Shown one piece after another: positions 34,882-43,170 of a stretch of DNA of 64,000 nucleotides. Made by a program: the position numbers and the translations under genes. The first letter of the stretch is position 1. The number at the start of each line of letters is the position of its first letter. Source of the DNA: Falsirhodobacter xinxiangensis (GTDB lineage Bacteria; Pseudomonadota; Alphaproteobacteria; Rhodobacterales; Rhodobacteraceae); NCBI RefSeq assembly GCF_004959935.1, contig NZ_SMYN01000016.1, positions 16,124 through 80,123 on the forward strand. The letters run 5' to 3'. The notes under the pieces are model-generated. The model made no database searches, was not told the DNA's origin, and saw nothing but the letters and a program-made list of their open reading frames with translations.

Positions 34882-35228
34882 GGCCGATACTCCGCCCATG
34901 TCTTCGGCGTCTCCGACACCCGAACCGCCGAGGTTTCCGGCCAGCGCGCGCGGCGCCAGTCGTGGAAATGCCGTGCCAGGCTTTCGGCAGTCGGCAGGGC
35001 GATATGGTCGTTCAGGTGGCGGTGGTCGAATTCGGTGTCGATGTAATGTTTCAACTCCGCAAGCTCGTGATAGTCGCGCACGAAGCCGTCGGCGTTGAGA
35101 TCCGCTGCCGCCAGTTCCACGATGACGATGTAGTTATGCCCATGCAGACGCGCGCATTGGTGGTCGGATGGCAGGTGATCCAGCCGATGCGAGGCGGAGA
35201 AATGGAATTCCTTGGTGATCCTATACAT
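34878..35228 (-). CDS. queD: 6-carboxy-tetrahydropterin synthase
   Basis: 116 residues from ATG 35228. PTPS fold with zinc ligands His14, His29 and His31 and the catalytic Cys25 ([23 protein letters not shown]). The C-terminal catalytic Glu lies in [13 protein letters not shown]. It makes 6-carboxy-5,6,7,8-tetrahydropterin from dihydroneopterin triphosphate. Overlaps queC by eight bases. Confidence 0.93.
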   Translation of the reverse strand: MYRITKEFHFSASHRLDHLPSDHQCARLHGHNYIVIVELAAADLNADGFVRDYHELAELKHYIDTEFDHRHLNDHIALPTAESLARHFHDWRRARWPETSAVRVSETPKTWAEYRP

Positions 35229-35913
35229 TTGCCACGGCCTCGCGCCAGAAGGTCGGATCGGCATAGGGGGTGGGGTCGGCGACGCCTGCAAGATCGAAAG
35301 CCTCCTGCCGTTCGACGCAGGTGCCGCAGCGACCGCAATGCGCCGCATCGCCTTTGTAGCAGGACCACGTTTCCGCGAACGGCGTGCCCGCGCGCGCGCC
35401 CTGACGCACGATATCCGCCTTGGTCAGGTGCACGAAGGGAACATGCAGCGCGATATCGGCGTATCCGTCCAGCGCGGCGTTCTGCATCATCTGGAAGGCA
35501 TCAGTGAAGGCGGGGCGGCAATCGGGATAGATGAAGTGATCGCCGCCATGCACCGCTGCCGCAACCGTATCATCGCCATTGGCCGCCGCGATGCCGAAGG
35601 CGATGGTCAGCATGATCGCGTTGCGGTTGGGCACGACGGTGACGCGCATCGTTTCTTCTGCGTAATGGCCGTCGGGCACGTCCACGGCATCGGTCAGGGC
35701 CGATCCGTGCAAGGCCGCGCCCAGGGGGATCAGATCGACCATGTGATGCGGAACGCCAAGCCGCGTTGCCGTGCGGGCGGCGAAATCCACTTCCTTGCGG
35801 TGGCGCTGGCCGTAATCGAAGGTGACGAGCCGTGCCAGCTTGCCGTCTTGCGCAAGGATATGGGCAAGCGAAACGGAATCGAGTCCGCCGGAGCAGACGA
35901 GTGTAGTCTTCAT
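35221..35913 (-). CDS. queC: 7-cyano-7-deazaguanine synthase
   Basis: 230 residues from ATG 35913. PP-loop SGGLDSVSLAHIL near the N-terminus and a C-terminal zinc site (CYKGDAAHCGRCGTCVERQE). It converts 7-carboxy-7-deazaguanine to preQ0 with ATP and ammonia. First gene of the que operon; its leader contains the preQ1-I-like aptamer, whose 3' tail overlaps the likely ribosome-binding region (ACAAGGG). Confidence 0.94.
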   Translation of the reverse strand: MKTTLVCSGGLDSVSLAHILAQDGKLARLVTFDYGQRHRKEVDFAARTATRLGVPHHMVDLIPLGAALHGSALTDAVDVPDGHYAEETMRVTVVPNRNAIMLTIAFGIAAANGDDTVAAAVHGGDHFIYPDCRPAFTDAFQMMQNAALDGYADIALHVPFVHLTKADIVRQGARAGTPFAETWSCYKGDAAHCGRCGTCVERQEAFDLAGVADPTPYADPTFWREAVANV

Positions 35914-35916
35914 TCT

Positions 35917-35957
35917 GGAACCCTTGTTTTGATGACCGGGTAGGCTGCGACCGGTAT
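35917..35957 (-). promoter_or_regulatory. preQ1-I-like riboswitch upstream of queC
   Basis: Read on the minus strand: P1 stem ACCGG (35955-35951) pairs with CCGGT (35939-35935) around the loop TCGCAGCCTAC. A-rich tail CATCAAAACAAGGG follows, ending about 7 bases before the queC ATG. The hairpin, the UCGCA...CUAC loop and the AAAACAAGGG tail match the compact preQ1-I (type 1) pseudoknot. Its tail includes the Shine-Dalgarno-like AAGGG, so ligand binding would hide it and shut off translation. Position directly ahead of queC supports the call. Confidence 0.8.
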
Positions 35958-35965
35958 GGCGCTTC

Positions 35966-36454
35966 CTATCCGGCCCCGCGCTTGGGTGCAACCAGGCGCT
36001 TGGCATAGGCCTCCAACTGATTGACCACGGTGCCCCAACCCTCGTGGAAGCCCATATCCTCGTGCGTTTTCCGCGCTTCGGCAGATCGGTGGCGGGCGAT
36101 GGCGGTATATTCCGTGCCCCCGTCTGGCGTATCGCCCAGCAGCAGGATCGCGGTCATGAACGGGTCGGGCTTCGGCTTCCACCCTTCGGTATAGGTGTCG
36201 GTGAAGACCAGCCTGCGCCCCTCATCGATGTCGAGGAAGACGCCTTCGTTCCGCATCTCGGCCCCTTCGACCAGAAAGGTCGTGTTGAACCTGCCGCCAA
36301 CCCGCAGGTCGATCTCGCATTCCGTGACGGAGTGTGGGCGGGGGACGAAGAAATGCGGGATATGTTCGGGCCTGGTCCAGCAGTCCCAGACAATCGTCCG
36401 TGGCACGTCCAAGGTTCTTGAAAGCTTGAGGTCGGTCTTCGGATCGAGGTCCAT
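35966..36454 (-). CDS. SRPBCC/AHSA1-family protein
   Basis: 162 residues from ATG 36454. START-like/AHSA1 fold: SRTLDVPRTIVWDCWTRPEH, then FFVPRPHSVTECEIDLRVGG and HEGWGTVVNQLEAYAKRL. These small hydrophobic-pocket proteins bind lipids or other ligands; bacterial members have no uniform role. It lies just upstream of queC on the same strand, 52 bases away, with the riboswitch between. It may be a separate unit. Confidence 0.8.
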   Translation of the reverse strand: MDLDPKTDLKLSRTLDVPRTIVWDCWTRPEHIPHFFVPRPHSVTECEIDLRVGGRFNTTFLVEGAEMRNEGVFLDIDEGRRLVFTDTYTEGWKPKPDPFMTAILLLGDTPDGGTEYTAIARHRSAEARKTHEDMGFHEGWGTVVNQLEAYAKRLVAPKRGAG

Positions 36455-36501
36455 GCGATATCCTCCCTGACGCCCGAGTATCCGAACGGACCTTCCCGCT
36501 G

Positions 36502-37185
36502 TCAATCGCGGCTGGCCCGCATGAAGAAGGCAAGCTGGCGAAGCACCTCTGGCAGGCTGGCGGTGCGGAAGATGTCGCGCAGCATCCCGACATCGGCCAG
36601 AAGACCCGGAAGCAGCCCCTTCTTCGCCGCCTTCGCCGGACTGGACAGGTTCGGACAGGACACGATGCGGACCTTGCGCCGCGCCAGCCGCCAGCCCCGG
36701 TTCAGCCAGACCTCCAGCCCGAAACCGGCGATGGGGGCGGGGCGGCGCAGGTCCTCGACCGGCATGACACGCTCGCCCGAGATGTAGTCGACGCCCATCG
36801 CCCGCCAGATCGCGGGGCTGTTGCCGCGCAGGCTGATCGTGACGTCGCATTCGCCGCGCATGACCGGAGCTACCAGCCGGGATATGTCGTCCGCCGCAAG
36901 CCCCAAGAGGTCCGCATCCAGCATCAGCACATGGGTTCCGCGCGCTTCCTCGGCCGCGCGGAAGACGGCGGCCGCCTTGCCGCCGTTCGCGGTCATGCGG
37001 ATGACGCGCGCCCCGGCCTGCGCGGCAATGTCCGCAGTGCCGTCCTGCGATCCATCGTCGACCACGATCACCTCGGCCAATGCGGGGTGGCCGAGCGCGA
37101 TCGACAGGACGCCCCCGATGCGCGCCGCCTCGTTGAATGCCGGGATGATGCAGCTTACCGTGACCTGCGTGCCAGCCAAACCCAT
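36502..37185 (-). CDS. Glycosyltransferase family 2 (dolichyl-phosphate-like)
   Basis: 227 residues, GT-A fold: CIIPAFNEAARIG, VIVVDDGSQDGTADIA and the DxD-type MLDADLLGL. No C-terminal membrane anchor is evident; a basic C-terminus follows. It likely transfers a sugar to a lipid acceptor. Last gene of a tightly overlapping four-gene set with a DedA membrane protein (31-base overlap), a ceramide-glucosyltransferase-like enzyme and a metallophosphoesterase. This suggests a lipid-linked glycan or glycolipid pathway. Confidence 0.8.
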   Translation of the reverse strand: MGLAGTQVTVSCIIPAFNEAARIGGVLSIALGHPALAEVIVVDDGSQDGTADIAAQAGARVIRMTANGGKAAAVFRAAEEARGTHVLMLDADLLGLAADDISRLVAPVMRGECDVTISLRGNSPAIWRAMGVDYISGERVMPVEDLRRPAPIAGFGLEVWLNRGWRLARRKVRIVSCPNLSSPAKAAKKGLLPGLLADVGMLRDIFRTASLPEVLRQLAFFMRASRD

Positions 37186-37727
37186 GCTCCCACTGCTATG
37201 ACAAGGATCGCCAGAAGGCCCAGCGTCGTGCGTCCGATCCAGACCGAAATCGCCTCGTGCGCCTGACCGAAGAAAGCGCCGATGGCAACGAAGACCGCGA
37301 CCTTGGGCACGGTGGCGAGGGTATTGTAGAACAGGAAGGGCAGGACCGGCATCCGCGCCGCCCCGGCGGACACCAGCACGGCGGCGCCTGCGGCATGGGT
37401 CAGCTTGCCCAACGTCAGAATGCGCCCGCCACGGCGCGCGAACTGCCCGCGCAGGGCGCGCATCGACCCTTTGCGCAGCCCAAGACGCCGCAGCAGCCAG
37501 TCGGGAATCCGATGATACCCGTATCGGCCCATGGCATAGAAGCCGATATCCCCAAGCAGATCGCCCGCGACCAGAACCGGAACCAGAGTGCCGAAGGTGA
37601 AATAGCCCAGCTTGCCCAGATACCCCGCGATCACGCTGACGATGGGGCCTTCAAGCAGCGACAGAAACGCCACGATCGCAAGGCCGTGCGCCTGAAGCAG
37701 TGCCAGAACCTCTTCGCTGCCGAACAT
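37155..37727 (-). CDS. DedA/SNARE-associated family membrane protein
   Basis: 190 residues from ATG 37727. Starts with VLALLQAHGLAIVAFLSLLEGPIVSVIAGY (membrane-dipping segment with the E-GP motif) and contains GDLLGDIGFYAMGRYG, typical of DedA. Several transmembrane segments end in LLAILVIAVGAWVWLARRSR. DedA proteins are proton-dependent lipid flippases, for example for undecaprenyl phosphate or phospholipids. The ATGA overlap with the upstream glycosyltransferase suggests a role in returning or moving the lipid carrier of that pathway. Confidence 0.82.
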   Translation of the reverse strand: MFGSEEVLALLQAHGLAIVAFLSLLEGPIVSVIAGYLGKLGYFTFGTLVPVLVAGDLLGDIGFYAMGRYGYHRIPDWLLRRLGLRKGSMRALRGQFARRGGRILTLGKLTHAAGAAVLVSAGAARMPVLPFLFYNTLATVPKVAVFVAIGAFFGQAHEAISVWIGRTTLGLLAILVIAVGAWVWLARRSR

Positions 37728-38794
37728 CAGCCGGGGGCCTGCACCAGAACGTTGCCGCGCCATGCGATGATCCGGCTTTTCCAGGACCAGAGCCAGAGCG
37801 CGGGCATCAGCGCATCGCGCAGCATCAACGCGCCCACATCGCGTCCACCCGCCGGCCAGCCGTTTGCCCGCGCCAATGCCCATTCCGCACCATACCATAG
37901 CGCGACGCCCAGCGGCAAAAGCGCGGGCGCGACGACGCCTAGCAGGCCAAGCGGCAACAGCCCGCCCAAGATCAGTTCCGGCACGAACAGCAGCGGAAAG
38001 CCCAGCCTGCGGATGCGCGCCCAGCGCAGTTGCCTGTCCCAGACGGCGGCGAAGTCGCGGCGCCCCATCGGCTGGAACACCGGCCGCGCGACCAGCCGCA
38101 CCGATAGCCCCCGCGCCCGCACCAGCTTCGTCGAAGCCACATCCTCGGCCAGTTCGCGGCCCAGCGCAGGAAGGCCCCCGGCGCGGTCCAGCAGGCTGCG
38201 GTTCCAGAACAGCGTCTTGCCTTGGGCAAAACCCGCACCGAACAGATCGGCCGCGAATTGCCAGCGCGCCTGATGCGTGTTCAGAAACGCAGCCTCCACC
38301 CGGCCCCAGACCCCGGCCGGCATGATCCCCACCGCCGGAGAGGTCACCAGCCCCGTGCGGCCATCCCAGACCGCAAGAAGCTGCGACAGGTAATCGTCCG
38401 GCACCAAGGCGTTGCTGTCCACCATCGCAACCCAGTCGCTGTCATCCGCCCCCCAGCCTTTGACCAGATTGTTGAGCTTGGGGTTGTGTGAGATCGGATC
38501 GCGACCGACAAGCAACGCGCCCCGGCCCGGATGGGCGTCCAGCAGCGCGTGGATCAGCGGGATCACCGGATCATCCGCATCCTCGACGCAGAACAGGACG
38601 CGGTGATGCGGGTGATCCTGACGCAGAAAGGCGGGGAGGGTTTCGTCGGCGGTGGCGTCCAGCCCCCGAACGGGCACCAGAAGGCAGACGGGCTGCACCT
38701 CTGTCAATGGGGCGGGGCGGCGCGTCAGCCGCCATCCCGCCAGACCAAGCGACAGCAGATGCACCGCGAACAGGATCAGCACCAGAATGGTCAT
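37727..38794 (-). CDS. Ceramide-glucosyltransferase-like GT2 (HpnI-like)
   Basis: 355 residues from ATG 38794. N-terminal TM (ILVLILFAVHLLSLGLAGWR), GT-A catalytic part (CLLVPVRGLDATADETLPAF, CVEDADDP, MVDSNALVPDDYL with a metal-binding acidic cluster), QLRWARIRR (the Q-x-x-RW motif of processive/lipid GT2 enzymes), then C-terminal membrane helices. The family glucosylates ceramide, diacylglycerol or hopanoids. With neighbouring DedA and phosphatase it probably builds a membrane glycolipid. Overlaps both neighbours by 1-4 bases. Confidence 0.82.
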   Translation of the reverse strand: MTILVLILFAVHLLSLGLAGWRLTRRPAPLTEVQPVCLLVPVRGLDATADETLPAFLRQDHPHHRVLFCVEDADDPVIPLIHALLDAHPGRGALLVGRDPISHNPKLNNLVKGWGADDSDWVAMVDSNALVPDDYLSQLLAVWDGRTGLVTSPAVGIMPAGVWGRVEAAFLNTHQARWQFAADLFGAGFAQGKTLFWNRSLLDRAGGLPALGRELAEDVASTKLVRARGLSVRLVARPVFQPMGRRDFAAVWDRQLRWARIRRLGFPLLFVPELILGGLLPLGLLGVVAPALLPLGVALWYGAEWALARANGWPAGGRDVGALMLRDALMPALWLWSWKSRIIAWRGNVLVQAPG

Positions 38795-39645
38795 GCGGGC
38801 AGCAGCTCTGCCATCGGCGAGACCGTCAAACGCGAGACGCTGCGCCCCCGCCAGTCGATCAGCGCCAGCGCGCCGTCGCTTTCTTCGGCCACGGCGGTCA
38901 TGCTTTGCATCCAGTCTCCACAGTTGGCATAGGTCAGCCCGTGGTCGCGTTGCAGCAAAGGTTCGTGCAGGTGGCCGCAAATGATGCCGTCGAAGCCACC
39001 CGCGCGGGCCATCCGGGCCAGCCGCCCGCGCATGGTCACGTTGCGGCTGATCAATGTGTCGCCCCAGCGGATCGCCCGATGCGCGCGGCCCGACAGGCCG
39101 CGCCGCAGCAATGCTTCGTCCAACGTCTGCGCGCGATAATCGATGTAGCTGCCCATCCGTGCGACGACGGTGGAACGCCCGATCCGCGATTCCGCGCAAT
39201 CGCCATGCAGGACAAGATAGCGATGCCCCGTCGCGGTCCGGTGGACCAGCATATCCGGGCCGATGGCGATCTGCCTTGCCGGGCCGGTTTCGGCGCTTTG
39301 ACGGTCGTGATTGCCCGGCAGCCGGGTCAGCCGCGTGCCAAGCTGCAACAGAGCATCGACCACCGCGTCATGTGTCGGCGTCCAGTGCGGCTGACGATAG
39401 CGGCAGAAGTCGAAGGCATCCCCCACCAGATAGACCCGTTCCGCCGTCACCGAACGCAGGAAGTCGAGCAACATGTCGACTTGGCAGGCTCTTGCGCCCA
39501 GGTGCAGATCCGACAGGAACAGCGCGCGATAATGTCGCGCGGGGGCGAGGCGGGGCGCGGCCCGGGGGCGGGGCGGCAGTTCGGTTCGAAAGCCCTGTGG
39601 CAGGCGGGCGGCGACGGATCCCTGAGGGAACGCGATGCTGATCAT
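38791..39645 (-). CDS. Metallophosphoesterase (LpxH-like)
   Basis: 284 residues. Metal motifs: LFLSDLHLG, GDAFDF, LPGNHDR, LHGDC and ICGHLHEP, the complete calcineurin-type set. It resembles UDP-2,3-diacylglucosamine diphosphatases, but the N-terminal 35-residue basic/proline-rich extension and insert YIDYRAQTLDEALL differ from housekeeping LpxH. As the first gene of the four-gene lipid-glycan cluster it may hydrolyse a phospho- or nucleotide-linked lipid intermediate. Confidence 0.78.
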   Translation of the reverse strand: MISIAFPQGSVAARLPQGFRTELPPRPRAAPRLAPARHYRALFLSDLHLGARACQVDMLLDFLRSVTAERVYLVGDAFDFCRYRQPHWTPTHDAVVDALLQLGTRLTRLPGNHDRQSAETGPARQIAIGPDMLVHRTATGHRYLVLHGDCAESRIGRSTVVARMGSYIDYRAQTLDEALLRRGLSGRAHRAIRWGDTLISRNVTMRGRLARMARAGGFDGIICGHLHEPLLQRDHGLTYANCGDWMQSMTAVAEESDGALALIDWRGRSVSRLTVSPMAELLPA

Positions 39646-39744
39646 GTCCGACGGCTGCTCTTGTTTCCTTGTCCCCTTGTAGCGCGGTTTTATGACGCTG
39701 GGACGAAGGCTTGCCGTGTTTTGCCCGCCAAGGGATGTCGCCGG

Positions 39745-39987
39745 CTATTCGACCGGAAGCAGGACTACGCCGCCTTCGGAAAGCGCGGACACGAAGGCCG
39801 CACGCGCATTCTCGTCGCTGGTTTCATTCCGGATGGCCGCGATGCAGACATTTATGGCATTCTGGAACGCAGGTCCGTCAACTTTTTGCCACCACCCGTC
39901 CAAGACGCGCAGGGCCTCTATCGAGGTCTGGACCGAGCGATTTGGCTGGTCCTTTCCCATCGATATGACGACAGGTTCTTCCCACAT
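39745..39987 (-). CDS. DUF982 domain protein
   Basis: 80 residues from ATG 39987, chosen because GGAGG precedes it by 8 bases; three upstream in-frame ATGs lack one. DUF982 pattern: WEEPVVISMGKD, SIEALRVLDGWWQKVDGPAF and ARAAFVSALSEGGV. DUF982 proteins are small, common in rhizobia and Rhodobacterales, often in several copies, and of unknown function. It lies 43 bases after the HlyD-type gene on the same strand, so it may be co-transcribed with the MarR efflux operon. Confidence 0.72.
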   Translation of the reverse strand: MWEEPVVISMGKDQPNRSVQTSIEALRVLDGWWQKVDGPAFQNAINVCIAAIRNETSDENARAAFVSALSEGGVVLLPVE

Positions 39988-40030
39988 GTGCATGTCCTCC
40001 ATATGGGCAACGCACAAGTTGGTGATTTGT

Positions 40031-41086
40031 TCATCTGCCGGGGTCGTTTCCGGGTTGCGAGGTATCTACGGTGGCAACGACCGACAGGCCGGGCGCAAGG
40101 TATTCCGATAATTCCTGCCCCTCGTCGATCGAGATACGCACCGGAAGACGCTGGGTGATCTTGGTGAAGTTCCCGGTCGCGTTGGTCGCGGCCAGCAGGC
40201 TGAACTCCGATGCGGTGGCGGGCGAGAAGCCTTCGACCCGGCCGGTGAACACCCGTCCGCCCATCGCATCGACTGCAAAACGGACCGGCTGCCCAAGGCG
40301 CATCCCGTGCAGGCTGGTCTCCTTGAAATTCGCGATCACCCAGACGTCGCTGCCGACATGCGACACCAGACCCGTCCCGGCGGTCACATATTGCCCGACG
40401 CGGGCCGAAACCTGCCCGAGGCTGCCATCCGCAGGGGCGTGGATCACCGTGTTGTCCAGGTCGATGCGCGCAAGTTCGACCGTCGCCTCGGCATTGGCGA
40501 TCTGCGCTTCGGCGGCGGTCGCCTGGGCATGGGCGGAGTTGATGGCCTCGTGCTGCACTTCGACCTGCACCTCGGCCTGTGCGACATTGGCGCTGGCCTG
40601 TTGCAGCGACAGCGCCGCCTGTTCCTGCGCGGTATCCGCCGCCACCCCGCGCGAGCGAAGTTCCTGCGTGCGGGCGCTGTTGGACTGCGCCGTGGTCAAC
40701 GCGACGCGGCTTGCCTCCAGCGCGGCGGTGGAGGCACGCTCGCTTGCCTGCGCGGACTGTTCGTTCTGGCGCGCAACCTCCAGCGCGGCGCGTGCGGAGG
40801 CGAGGCCCGCCTCGGCCTGTGCCAGTTTCTGGCGGTAGGGGCGGTCGTCGATCCGTGCGATCACGTCGCCTTCGGACACCTTCTGGAAATCCGCCGCCTC
40901 CACCGCGATCAGATAGCCCGAAAGCTGCGGCGACAGGGTGGTGACGCGGCCCCGGACATAGGCGTTCTCGGTCGTGGGGGCGCTGTTCGAAAAGGGCGGC
41001 AGGTGCCATGCGAACAGCAGAAGCAGAACGCCGGCAATTCCGATCACGATGGCGATGGCCGTGGGCAGGATAAGGGACTTGTTCAT
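40031..41086 (-). CDS. HlyD/EmrA-family membrane-fusion protein
   Basis: 351 residues. Anchor LPTAIAIVIGIAGVLLLLFA at about 6-26, first lipoyl half (VEAADFQKVSEGDVIARIDD), a long Ala/Gln/Glu-rich coiled coil (about 80-190), then DNTVIHAPADGSLGQVSARV and the beta-barrel (FKETSLHGMRLGQPVRFAVD). Partner of the adjacent 14-TM transporter; starts overlap by four bases. It is a second, separately regulated EmrA-type adaptor in this window. Confidence 0.9.
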   Translation of the reverse strand: MNKSLILPTAIAIVIGIAGVLLLLFAWHLPPFSNSAPTTENAYVRGRVTTLSPQLSGYLIAVEAADFQKVSEGDVIARIDDRPYRQKLAQAEAGLASARAALEVARQNEQSAQASERASTAALEASRVALTTAQSNSARTQELRSRGVAADTAQEQAALSLQQASANVAQAEVQVEVQHEAINSAHAQATAAEAQIANAEATVELARIDLDNTVIHAPADGSLGQVSARVGQYVTAGTGLVSHVGSDVWVIANFKETSLHGMRLGQPVRFAVDAMGGRVFTGRVEGFSPATASEFSLLAATNATGNFTKITQRLPVRISIDEGQELSEYLAPGLSVVATVDTSQPGNDPGR

Positions 41087-42684
41087 TTCGCGGCCTCGGG
41101 GGCAGGAGTGGTGGGGGCGCCGTTCATCCGGGCGGCAAGCCAGTCGCGCAGCAGGTGCAGAAGCAAAGCCGCCGCCGCCGCGCAGGCGATCAGGAAAGTG
41201 ATGAAATAGGCGTCGTTATAGGCAAGGACGTAAGCCTGGTTCGACGTATCCTGCGCGATCTGCGCCATGGCCTGCGCACGCCGCATGGCCCCGTCGCCGA
41301 TCTGCGGTGCCATCGCGGCGGCCCGGGCGGCGATGGCCGACATGGTGGCGGGATCGGTCGGCAAGACCTGTTCGTTCAGGATCTGAAGATGCAATGCCTG
41401 CCGGTGGTTCACCAGCGTCGTGAACAGGCCCGAGCCGACGACGCCGCCAAGGCTTTGCGTGGACAGGAAGACGATGATGAAGGACAGAAGATAGTTCGGC
41501 CCCCTGGCCAGCGCGGCGGTCAGCCCGGCGACCATCGCGGGCGGCATGAACAGCATCCCGGCGAACCCGATCAGCGCCTGGCTGACGATCATCTGTTCGG
41601 GGCGGGTGTCGATGCTGGAATGGGCGTCCATGAAGGCCCCTGCCGCGATCAAGATCAGGGCACACAGGTGCATCATCGGCAATCGCTGCGGTTTCATCCA
41701 CGCGATGCAGGCCAGCGCGCCCATGACGCAGGCGACGCAGATCACCACAAACAGCGGGACGAGTTGCTGCGGACCCATGCCCAGCGCCTGAAACAGCCGC
41801 GGCGCGCCGGTGCTTTGTTCGGACAGCACGAGTCGGAACAGGAACAGCGTCACCGCAAGGTGCAGGATGGCGGGCGAGCAGATCCAGCGGATGTCCACCA
41901 GCGGCGTCTCCCGCCTCAGCTCGATCGCGACGGCAAGCGCCAGGGACAGGACGGAACCTGCCAGCAGCAGCCCGATCCAATCCGCATCCGTCCACCAGTG
42001 GATCGGTCCCATCAGGAACCCTACCGTGATCCCGCCGAACCCCATGGCGATCAGGGCGAAGCTGACGAAGTCCAGCTTCTGTATCACCTTCTGATGCGGC
42101 ACCGGGCGCAGCGGCAGCAGGAACACCAGCGCGACAGAACACATCGCCATGCCAAGCGCGGTCAGATGCACCGCGGTCAGCCCGCCATCCCCGATCAGGG
42201 CGGGCGAGATGACCCGCGCCAGCGACGGCGCGTTCATCAGGAACAGCAGCGCCATCGGCAGGCCCAGCCGCATCTTCCACTGCGGCGACAGCGGCTCGAT
42301 CATGTAAAGGAAGGCCAGCGTGGACAGCGGGGCCGAGGCGACGCCCGACAGGAACTGCACGACGATGGCCGACCGAAGATCCTCGACCCAGACCGAGATG
42401 AAGGCGACGATCACGTAAAGCGCGACCCCGATCTCGGCAAAGCGGCGCAATCCATACTGGGTGCGGATCTTGACCAGCATGATCGGAAGCGAGGCGCGTG
42501 GCACCATATAGGCCGCCATCAGCCAGCTTGCCTCGGTCGTGGTGCTGCCCAGATCGCCCGCGAATTGCGGCAGGTTGGTCGAGACGAACCCCTGCGCCAG
42601 CCCTTGCGACAAAGCCAACACGGTTGCGGCGGCGAAATAGGGCAGCGCGCGGTGGACGGGGAATGCGGCGGGGGCGGCTGTCAT
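41083..42684 (-). CDS. MFS multidrug efflux transporter (EmrB/DHA2-like)
   Basis: 533 residues with about 14 membrane segments. Landmarks: LALSQGLAQGFVSTNLPQFA in TM1, TTEASWLMAAYMVPRASLPI, and a late LSTQSLGGVVGSGLFTTLVN. A segment of about 60 residues before the last helix (QALHLQILNEQVLPTDPATM onward) forms a periplasmic loop. Together with the HlyD-type adaptor it exports drugs or organic compounds. Overlaps MarR and HlyD genes by four bases each. Confidence 0.88.
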   Translation of the reverse strand: MTAAPAAFPVHRALPYFAAATVLALSQGLAQGFVSTNLPQFAGDLGSTTTEASWLMAAYMVPRASLPIMLVKIRTQYGLRRFAEIGVALYVIVAFISVWVEDLRSAIVVQFLSGVASAPLSTLAFLYMIEPLSPQWKMRLGLPMALLFLMNAPSLARVISPALIGDGGLTAVHLTALGMAMCSVALVFLLPLRPVPHQKVIQKLDFVSFALIAMGFGGITVGFLMGPIHWWTDADWIGLLLAGSVLSLALAVAIELRRETPLVDIRWICSPAILHLAVTLFLFRLVLSEQSTGAPRLFQALGMGPQQLVPLFVVICVACVMGALACIAWMKPQRLPMMHLCALILIAAGAFMDAHSSIDTRPEQMIVSQALIGFAGMLFMPPAMVAGLTAALARGPNYLLSFIIVFLSTQSLGGVVGSGLFTTLVNHRQALHLQILNEQVLPTDPATMSAIAARAAAMAPQIGDGAMRRAQAMAQIAQDTSNQAYVLAYNDAYFITFLIACAAAAALLLHLLRDWLAARMNGAPTTPAPEAAK

Positions 42685-43109
42685 CTGTGGTTCAGCCTTG
42701 CGATGTTTTCCGCGATGCGTTCCAGAGAGGTCTGCATCCGGCTTTTGTTTTCGGGCGAAAGACCGTCGAGGATCTCGGCGCGGGTGTCATCGACGAGTCG
42801 CGTGACGCGGGCGCTGCGGGCCTTGTCGGTCAGGTGCAGCGCGCGTTTGCGGGCATCGCCGTCCAGCGCGCGGCGGGTGATGAAGCCGTCGGTTTCCAGC
42901 GCGTCGATCTGGCGTTTGAGCGTTGGCGGCTCCAGCCCCATCTCGTTCGCCAGACCGGCCTGCGTGATCCCCTCCATCTTGGCGATGGCAGCAAGGACGC
43001 GGGCGCGCGACATGGTCAGGCCGACCTCTTGCGCGCTTGCGTCGAACTGGCGGCGCAATTCGCGCATCACGCGCAAAAGCGCGTCGATCAGATGGGCATC
43101 ATCGTTCAT
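42681..43109 (-). CDS. MarR-family repressor of the efflux operon
   Basis: 142 residues from ATG 43109. Winged HTH: LTMSRARVLAAIAKMEGITQ, AGLANEMGLEPPTLKRQIDA and TRRALDGDARKRALHLTDKA. First gene of marR-MFS-hlyD, like EmrR-EmrA-EmrB. A large inverted repeat 12-49 bases upstream (43121-43158) is the obvious operator, so autoregulation is expected. Confidence 0.9.
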   Translation of the reverse strand: MNDDAHLIDALLRVMRELRRQFDASAQEVGLTMSRARVLAAIAKMEGITQAGLANEMGLEPPTLKRQIDALETDGFITRRALDGDARKRALHLTDKARSARVTRLVDDTRAEILDGLSPENKSRMQTSLERIAENIARLNHR

Positions 43110-43120
43110 TGCGGGCCTGA

Positions 43121-43158
43121 GAATGTTAGCGTGCAAATTAATTAGCGCGCTAACATTC
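43121..43158. promoter_or_regulatory. Large inverted repeat upstream of marR
   Basis: GAATGTTAGCGTGC (43121-43134) and GCGCGCTAACATTC (43145-43158) pair at 13 of 14 positions around the self-complementary spacer AAATTAATTA. The site lies between the marR start and the choX stop. It suits a MarR operator overlapping the promoter; it could also fold and end the choX transcript. Confidence 0.7.
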
Positions 43159-43170
43159 CCGCCGCAAGGG

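Noticed and set aside
34183..36454. The queuosine genes as a phage-type 7-deazaguanine DNA-modification (dpd) island
   Set aside because: Only queC, queD and queE are present with a preQ1-I-like riboswitch; no dpdA or DNA-modification genes are near, so ordinary tRNA queuosine synthesis fits.
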